Shown here one piece after another: positions 20,840-24,657 of a stretch of 24,657 nucleotides of DNA. Position numbers and translations under genes: made by a program. The notes under the pieces were generated by a model. The model was not told where the DNA came from and did not search any database. It saw only the letters and a program-made list of their open reading frames with translations. The stretch lies in the NCBI GenBank assembly GCA_900548595.1, contig URLB01000009.1, positions 1-24,657 of the forward strand, read 5' to 3'. Every line of letters starts with the position of its first letter. The stretch's first letter is position 1. Source of the stretch: an uncultured Eubacteriales bacterium. Its GTDB lineage: Bacteria > Bacillota > Clostridia > Lachnospirales > Anaerotignaceae.

Positions 20840-21430
20840 TTAAGTTTTATTTACGATAAGCGCATAGCCTCCCATGACAGTTCTTCTGCACGGCAAAAGT
20901 GCCGCGGCTGCGGAAGCGGCTGCGTTAAGAGAATAGTTTATATCGTTATCTATTCCGGGTTTTTCTTTAATATAATCACTATGATATCGAGCAATAAAAT
21001 CTATAATATTTAATATATTATTATACTGTATATTCCAATCAAAGTACATTATCATTGAATTAAACTTCGGTTCCAATACTCTTTCATACTCTCTGTGCTC
21101 CATTATGCTTCCTGAAAAAATACCGTTATGCGGATAAGTAAACGCGTCGAGAATATAGTGAATAAGCTTTCCCAGCCTATAATACTCCATTGCTCCCCAT
21201 ACTCTCTTACCAATTAGTTTATCCGATATTCTCCTCATACATTCAAAAGAATTTTCATAATTATGTCCGCGAAGCGTATCATGTTTTACCGAGCCTCTGA
21301 AATATGTGATAAAATTATAATCGGGTTCAACACATCCCAATAAAAACGCCTGCTTAGACAACCGGTTCTCTGCCTGCAACATATTTTCCAATATAGCAAT
21401 GCCAATAAGTCTGTGGCTGTAACTTTTCAT
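20840..21430 (-). CDS. Zinc-dependent phospholipase C-like protein
   Basis: The 196-residue product resembles the Zn_dep_PLPC fold (PF00882). It has SHRLIGIAILENML with H6, LLGCVEPDYN with D37, a region with H50 and H56, LGKLIHYILDAFTYPHN with the H91-x3-D95-x5-H101 array expected for zinc binding, and EHREYE near 111-116. It lacks a signal peptide, unlike secreted Clostridium alpha-toxin, so it is probably cytoplasmic and may be a distant family member rather than a toxin. The start at 21430 is set by GGAGG six bases before it. It is immediately before a PAP2 phosphatase, which suggests a role in lipid turnover. Activity is unproven. Confidence 0.75.
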   Translation of the reverse strand: MKSYSHRLIGIAILENMLQAENRLSKQAFLLGCVEPDYNFITYFRGSVKHDTLRGHNYENSFECMRRISDKLIGKRVWGAMEYYRLGKLIHYILDAFTYPHNGIFSGSIMEHREYERVLEPKFNSMIMYFDWNIQYNNILNIIDFIARYHSDYIKEKPGIDNDINYSLNAAASAAAALLPCRRTVMGGYALIVNKT

Positions 21431-21488
21431 TTCCTGCCTCCACACATAAACAACATTATAATATGATTTACTTTTTATTTATGTGCAG

Positions 21489-21497
21489 ATTATATCA
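21489..21497 (-). promoter_or_regulatory. Possible extended -10 promoter of the PLC-like/PAP2 operon
   Basis: On the minus strand TGATATAAT (21497-21489) is a perfect extended -10 with no good -35. A second TATAAT lies at 21460-21455, closer to the gene but also without a -35. The choice between them is open. Confidence 0.4.
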
Positions 21498-21544
21498 TCG
21501 CATTGTTAACGCAATATGAACTCAATATAAAACTTTTATAAAAT

Positions 21545-21576
21545 AAAAAAGGGATTAAATTGTTAAATTTAAACCC
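21545..21576 (-). terminator. Terminator of the SRP RNA gene
   Basis: GGGATTAAATT (21551-21561) pairs with AATTTAAACCC (21566-21576) with one mismatch around a four-base loop. On the minus strand a run of six T (21550-21545) follows. Confidence 0.8.
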
Positions 21577-21593
21577 ATTCTCTCAATATTATG

Positions 21594-21865
21594 GATCCAT
21601 GCGTCCGCTTCTTGTCTGCCTCTTCTGCGCGTTACCTGCATCACCGACTCGGACCAAGCGACCTCGTGGCACATAGAAATGACTGCTTAGTGCTGCTTCC
21701 TTCCGGATCTGACACGGTTCACAGGTTCCTATTGCACAAGACTCAATCTTTCAACATCAGTTCAACAGGGCAGCCGTAAAAGATAAGCATCCGCAAAGCG
21801 GACATCACCCCCACTATAGCGGATTGTGGGTACAGGGCGCCGCTGCCTCCCCGGCTAGCATGGAA
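21594..21865 (-). ncRNA. ffs: Signal recognition particle RNA, large Gram-positive type
   Basis: Read on the minus strand, this holds the universal helix 8 signature GTCAGATCCGGAAGGAAGCA (about 21693-21712) with flanking CCTGTGAACC and GCAGCACTAAG. At the 5' end is the Alu-domain start GCTAGCCGGGGAGGCAGCGG followed by CGCCCTGTACCC, closely like the Bacillus scRNA. CCATGC at the 5' end (21863-21858) pairs with GCATGG at the 3' end (21602-21597), closing helix 5 and setting the length at about 270 bases. The RNA forms the SRP with Ffh to target membrane and secreted proteins. Ends are estimated to within a few bases; a short hairpin (GACAC/GTGT) lies in the leader between promoter and mature 5' end. 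Confidence 0.95.
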
Positions 21866-21911
21866 AATTTATTAAACACAAAAGTGTCTTTTACAACTAA
21901 TTTGCTTAAAT

Positions 21912-21941
21912 ATTATAATCTATAATATGCACTATTGTCAA
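21912..21941 (-). promoter_or_regulatory. SigA promoter of the SRP RNA
   Basis: On the minus strand perfect TTGACA (21941-21936), an 18-base spacer and perfect TATAAT (21917-21912). It would start about 40 bases before the mature RNA. Its -35 overlaps that of the divergent ddl promoter. Confidence 0.8.
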
Positions 21942-21963
21942 GGACTGCTTTTTTGAATATAAT
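21935..21963 (+). promoter_or_regulatory. SigA promoter of ddl-murI
   Basis: TTGTCA (21935-21940), a 17-base spacer and perfect TATAAT (21958-21963), about 50 bases before the ddl start. Five bases of its -35 are shared with the opposite-strand -35 of the SRP RNA promoter. Confidence 0.8.
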
Positions 21964-22015
21964 AGTAATAATGTATTCAAATAATAATTCTTTTATTATA
22001 GAAAGAGGGATATCG

Positions 22016-23083
22016 TTGAATAAACTAACAGTTGCTGTTATTTTCGGCGGTCAGTCTTCGGAGCATGAGGTTTCCAGGGTGTCCGCTTCTACAATAATTT
22101 CTAATCTTGATCCGGAAAAATATTATGTAATTCCCGTCGGTATAACAAAAGACGGAAAATGGATGATATATAACGGTCCGGTGGAAAATATCAAAAACGG
22201 CGAGTGGGAAAAGTTCGGAACTCCGGCTGTTTTAAGTCCCGACGCTTCTCAGAAAGGTCTTCTTAAAACCGTAGGCGGTAAAGTAAAACTTATACCCATA
22301 GACCTTGCTTTCCCCGTTCTTCACGGAAAATACGGAGAAGACGGTACTATACAGGGATTATTTGAACTTGCGCAGATACCCTATGTAGGAAACGGAGTTC
22401 TTTCATCCAGCATATCTATGGACAAAGCCTTTACAAAAATAATTGCCAAAAACGCAAAGATTCCTCAGGCAAAATATGTTGAGGTTCATTCCGAAGATTT
22501 AAAAAGAATAAAAACCACAGCTTCAAAAATAGAAAAAAAGCTTGGATACCCATGTTTTGTAAAACCTGCCAACGCAGGCTCATCAGTCGGTATAACAAAG
22601 GCTCATAATAAAGAAGAGCTTATGGAAGGCTTGAAAGTCGCAGCTGTCCACGACAGTAAAATAGTTGTCGAAGAAGGAATAGTCGGACGAGAAATAGAGT
22701 GCGCGGTACTTGGTAACCGAGGACATGTTGAAGCTTCATGCGTAGGAGAAATATTCTCGGCCGGCGAATTTTATGACTATGACGCAAAGTATAACAACGC
22801 CGAGTCAAAAACAGTAGTTCCCGCTGAAATTTCTCCCGAAAAACAGGATGAGATACGCAAAATGGCTGTTAAGGTTTTCAATGCCGTTGACGGCAGCGGA
22901 CTTGCAAGGGTAGATTTCTTTGTTGAAAACGAGACCGAGAACGTAATCTTCAATGAGCTTAATACTCTTCCCGGTTTCACACCCATAAGCATGTACAGTA
23001 TGCTTTGGGCAGCATGCGGAAAATCAACCGCAGAACTTCTTGACAATCTAATCGAATTAGCTATTGAAAGGTTCTCTCTTTAA
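22016..23083 (+). CDS. ddl: D-alanine--D-alanine ligase
   Basis: Ddl joins two D-alanines with ATP for the peptidoglycan stem peptide. The 355-residue product shows the family order. First comes VIFGGQSSEHEVSRVSA at the N-terminus, then FPVLHGKYGEDGTIQGLFEL and DKAFTKIIAKNAKIPQAKYV. The ATP-grasp part follows (PCFVKPANAGSSVGITKA, EEGIVGREIECAVLGN), then FYDYDAKYN and VFNAVDGSGLARVDFFVE, and FNELNTLPGFTPISMYSMLW at the active site. The tyrosine-containing FYDY-AKY loop is that of D-Ala-D-Ala enzymes, not D-lactate ligases, so vancomycin resistance is not suggested. The start is TTG at 22016 with GAGGG about six bases before it; 27 upstream in-frame codons lie over the promoter and are not coding. 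It is followed 18 bases later by murI. Confidence 0.96.
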   Translation: MNKLTVAVIFGGQSSEHEVSRVSASTIISNLDPEKYYVIPVGITKDGKWMIYNGPVENIKNGEWEKFGTPAVLSPDASQKGLLKTVGGKVKLIPIDLAFPVLHGKYGEDGTIQGLFELAQIPYVGNGVLSSSISMDKAFTKIIAKNAKIPQAKYVEVHSEDLKRIKTTASKIEKKLGYPCFVKPANAGSSVGITKAHNKEELMEGLKVAAVHDSKIVVEEGIVGREIECAVLGNRGHVEASCVGEIFSAGEFYDYDAKYNNAESKTVVPAEISPEKQDEIRKMAVKVFNAVDGSGLARVDFFVENETENVIFNELNTLPGFTPISMYSMLWAACGKSTAELLDNLIELAIERFSL

Positions 23084-23101
23084 ACAAGCGGAGGTAAATA
23101 T

Positions 23102-23905
23102 ATGGACAACAGACCAATAGGAATATTTGACTCCGGCGTCGGAGGGCTTACAGTTGTCAAAGAAATAGTGAAATGTCTGCCTAATGAAAACATAGTTTAC
23201 TTCGGAGATACTGCCAGAGTTCCATACGGAGACAAATCTAAAGATGTTGTAACCAAATATTCCAAACAAATAGTACGTTTTCTGATGACAAAGAACGTAA
23301 AGGCTATAATAGCGGCATGTAACACCGTTTCGTCAAACTCCATGGAAGAGCTTAGAAAAGAATTTGATATTCCGTTTGTAGGCGTTGTTGAACCCGGAGT
23401 AAAAAGCGTACTGGAAACAACCAAAAATAAAAAAGTCGGTATCATAGGTACTGAAGCTACAGTAAGAAGCGGTATGTACAGCCGTCTTATACATCAGGCT
23501 GACAGCAGTATAGAAGTTTTTTCCAAGCCGTGTCCTCTTTTTGTTCCACTCGCCGAAGAAGGCTGGTATGAAAATGATGTGGCAAAAATGACTGCCTCTA
23601 TATACCTTGACGAACTTATTTGCTGCGGAATCGACACTCTTCTTCTGGGATGTACTCATTATCCCCTGCTTAAGCAGTGCATAGGTGAAACAATAGGAGA
23701 TGAAATAAAAATCGTCGACCCCGCAAAAAATACGGCTTTCAGTATTAAAGAGATACTTCAGGAAAAAAATATGCTGAACAGCGGTACAGAAAAACAAACG
23801 AATGCTTTTTATGTAAGCGATATAACCGATAAATTTGAAAAAATATGTCTTAAAACATTAAAAAAGACTTATACCCCTGCTAAAATAGATATCGAACATT
23901 ATTAA
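23102..23905 (+). CDS. murI: Glutamate racemase
   Basis: MurI makes D-glutamate for peptidoglycan. The 267-residue product has IGIFDSGVGGLTV with D10, YFGDTARVPYGDKS, the first catalytic cysteine C73 in IIAACNTVSSNS, VVEPGVKSVLETT, VGIIGTEATVRSGMY and the second catalytic cysteine C184 in LLGCTHYPLL. The two-cysteine arrangement and length are those of the racemase family rather than aspartate racemase. Start ATG at 23102 with GGAGG seven bases upstream. It lies in an operon with ddl, so D-Ala-D-Ala and D-Glu supply are expressed together. Confidence 0.96.
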   Translation: MDNRPIGIFDSGVGGLTVVKEIVKCLPNENIVYFGDTARVPYGDKSKDVVTKYSKQIVRFLMTKNVKAIIAACNTVSSNSMEELRKEFDIPFVGVVEPGVKSVLETTKNKKVGIIGTEATVRSGMYSRLIHQADSSIEVFSKPCPLFVPLAEEGWYENDVAKMTASIYLDELICCGIDTLLLGCTHYPLLKQCIGETIGDEIKIVDPAKNTAFSIKEILQEKNMLNSGTEKQTNAFYVSDITDKFEKICLKTLKKTYTPAKIDIEHY

Positions 23906-23908
23906 AGA

Positions 23909-23936
23909 CAAAGACGTCCGAATAAGGACGTCTTTG
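23909..23936 (+). terminator. Terminator of ddl-murI
   Basis: CAAAGACGTCC (23909-23919) pairs perfectly with GGACGTCTTTG (23926-23936) around a six-base loop, four bases after the murI stop. The following T tract is weak, with T only inside the stem end. Confidence 0.65.
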
Positions 23937-24034
23937 CACAACAATAAGGGGAAGAAGTAGAAAGGATGCTGTAATGTTGGGGGATTAACAACATCCTCAA
24001 CAATATTATAGCCTAACGAATATTTTATTATACA

Positions 24035-24043
24035 TGGTATAAT
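24035..24043 (+). promoter_or_regulatory. Extended -10 promoter of the thioredoxin gene
   Basis: TGGTATAAT (24035-24043) is a perfect extended -10; no good -35 is visible 17 bases upstream. It is about 70 bases before the start codon. Upstream, 23965-23997 holds an interrupted hairpin (AGGAT...GTTG / CAAC...ATCCT) that I cannot assign. Confidence 0.6.
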
Positions 24044-24111
24044 ACTTATATTGTAAAAATCTTTAACACCCATGATAAAAAGGCTATTAGACTGCAAAGG
24101 AGGAATTTTCA

Positions 24112-24438
24112 ATGATATCTGTAATAACCGGCGAAACTTTTGAAAACGAAGTTATAAAATCTAAAGAACCTGTACTTGTAGACTTTTTCGCAACATGGTG
24201 CGGTCCTTGTAAAATGATTGCCCCTATCCTGGAAGAGCTGGCAGGCGAATATGAAGGAAAAATAGACATCTATAAGGTCGATACGGAAAAAGAAGAAGAA
24301 CTGGCAGCTTCTTTCGGCATCCGAAGCATTCCTTCCCTCCTGTTCTGTCCGATGGGCGAACAACCGCAGATGGCAAGAGGTGCCATGAGCAAGGCTGATT
24401 TCAAAAAGGCTATCGAAGAAGTTCTTTTGAAGAAATAA
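24112..24438 (+). CDS. trxA: Thioredoxin
   Basis: This is a 108-residue single-domain thioredoxin, the general cytoplasmic disulfide reductant. The active site WCGPC (C30 and C33) sits in VDFFATWCGPCKMIAPILEE, and the cis-proline loop is GIRSIPSLLFCPMG, where the more usual phrase is a 'PT' after the isoleucine. One extra cysteine (in LLFCPMG) follows. Start ATG at 24112 with a strong AAAGGAGG eight bases before it. No thioredoxin reductase gene is adjacent; it is flanked by its own promoter and a terminator. Confidence 0.95.
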   Translation: MISVITGETFENEVIKSKEPVLVDFFATWCGPCKMIAPILEELAGEYEGKIDIYKVDTEKEEELAASFGIRSIPSLLFCPMGEQPQMARGAMSKADFKKAIEEVLLKK

Positions 24439-24461
24439 ACAATGCTATCATATTACTTACG

Positions 24462-24516
24462 AAACTCCTGAAAGTGCAGGCTATCGAAAGAGCAGCCGGC
24501 TTTCAGGAGTTTTATT
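24462..24516 (+). terminator. Terminator of the thioredoxin gene
   Basis: AAACTCCTGAAAG (24462-24474) pairs perfectly with CTTTCAGGAGTTT (24500-24512), enclosing a partly paired 25-base loop, then TATTTT. It probably also serves the convergent minus-strand gene at the window edge. Confidence 0.85.
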
Positions 24517-24527
24517 TTGTCTACAAT

Positions 24528-24657
24528 TTATCCGTGTAAAATATCTTTCATGTCAATCACAGGCCAGGGCTTATAATCACGCCAGGCACCGCGGGTAAAA
24601 TCAGGAACAGCCACAGAGCAGCTCTTGTTCAGGACAGAACGTTCGCTCAACTCGACG
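24528..24657 (-). CDS. C-terminal end of an unidentified protein, cut by the window edge
   Basis: On the minus strand a frame is open from the right edge to a TAA at 24530-24528, giving 42 residues that end PDFTRGAWRDYKPWPVIDMKDILHG. It is followed by the shared terminator, which supports a real gene end. Codon choice (GCC, CGC, CTG, CCC) is more GC-rich than in most of the window. I do not recognise the protein. With so little sequence the frame itself is likely but not certain. Confidence 0.5.
   Translation of the reverse strand, partial: VELSERSVLNKSCSVAVPDFTRGAWRDYKPWPVIDMKDILHG

Noticed and set aside
21591..21779. Plus-strand frame of 62 codons
   Set aside because: It lies entirely within the SRP RNA gene on the opposite strand and has no ribosome-binding site.
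23333..23797. Minus-strand frame of 154 codons
   Set aside because: It is antisense to murI, whose catalytic residues are all present on the plus strand.

Overview
The window looks like a chromosomal segment of a low-GC, endospore-forming Clostridia (Firmicutes) bacterium. The evidence is AT-rich DNA with strong AGGAGG ribosome-binding sites, sporulation genes (spoIIP, gerW and its DUF2953 partner), a large Gram-positive-type SRP RNA with an Alu domain, many TTG and GTG starts, and clear TTGACA/TATAAT promoters. I see no IS element, prophage, CRISPR array or cas adaptation gene.

Layout, left to right. 1-1483 (minus): spoIIP, then a CmpB-type membrane protein cut by the left edge. 1652-2749 (plus): the ATPase ychF. 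2801-3277 (minus): a small lipoprotein. 3472-7482 (minus): a compact six-gene operon with one good promoter at its head and an unusually long hairpin at its end. It encodes a small unknown protein, a Lit-like (DUF1461) membrane protein, a YtfI/DUF2953 protein, GerW, a Card1/Can2-type CARF plus PD-(D/E)XK nuclease, and a three-helix membrane protein. 7779-9188 (minus): a MATE exporter. 9607-10002 (plus): tRNA-Gly(TCC), tRNA-Arg(TCT) and tRNA-Leu(TAG) in two units. 10126-11723 (minus): uppP and two half-size TauE/SafE genes. 11908-14238 (plus): a metal-chelate or corrinoid-type binding lipoprotein followed by a CysG-like fusion. 14258-20085 (minus): dnaX-ybaB-recR-thyA-radical SAM-nth. 20289-21430 (minus): a PLC-like protein and a PAP2 phosphatase. 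21594-21865 (minus): SRP RNA, with a promoter back to back with that of ddl-murI (plus, 22016-23905). 24112-24438 (plus): thioredoxin. A minus-strand reading frame runs off the right edge.

Most of the window is housekeeping: replication and repair (dnaX, recR, nth, thyA), cell wall (uppP, ddl, murI), tetrapyrrole synthesis and protein targeting. The item most worth following is the stand-alone CARF nuclease at 3992-5179. It has the architecture of type III CRISPR cyclic-oligoadenylate effectors, but it sits four bases after gerW in a sporulation-type operon, with no Cas10 or array in view and with a membrane-protein gene next to it. Other points of interest are an A8 slippage site in dnaX where a one-base shift either way ends translation at once, a divergent ThyA, paired half-length TauE proteins, and overlapping -35 boxes between the SRP RNA and ddl promoters.
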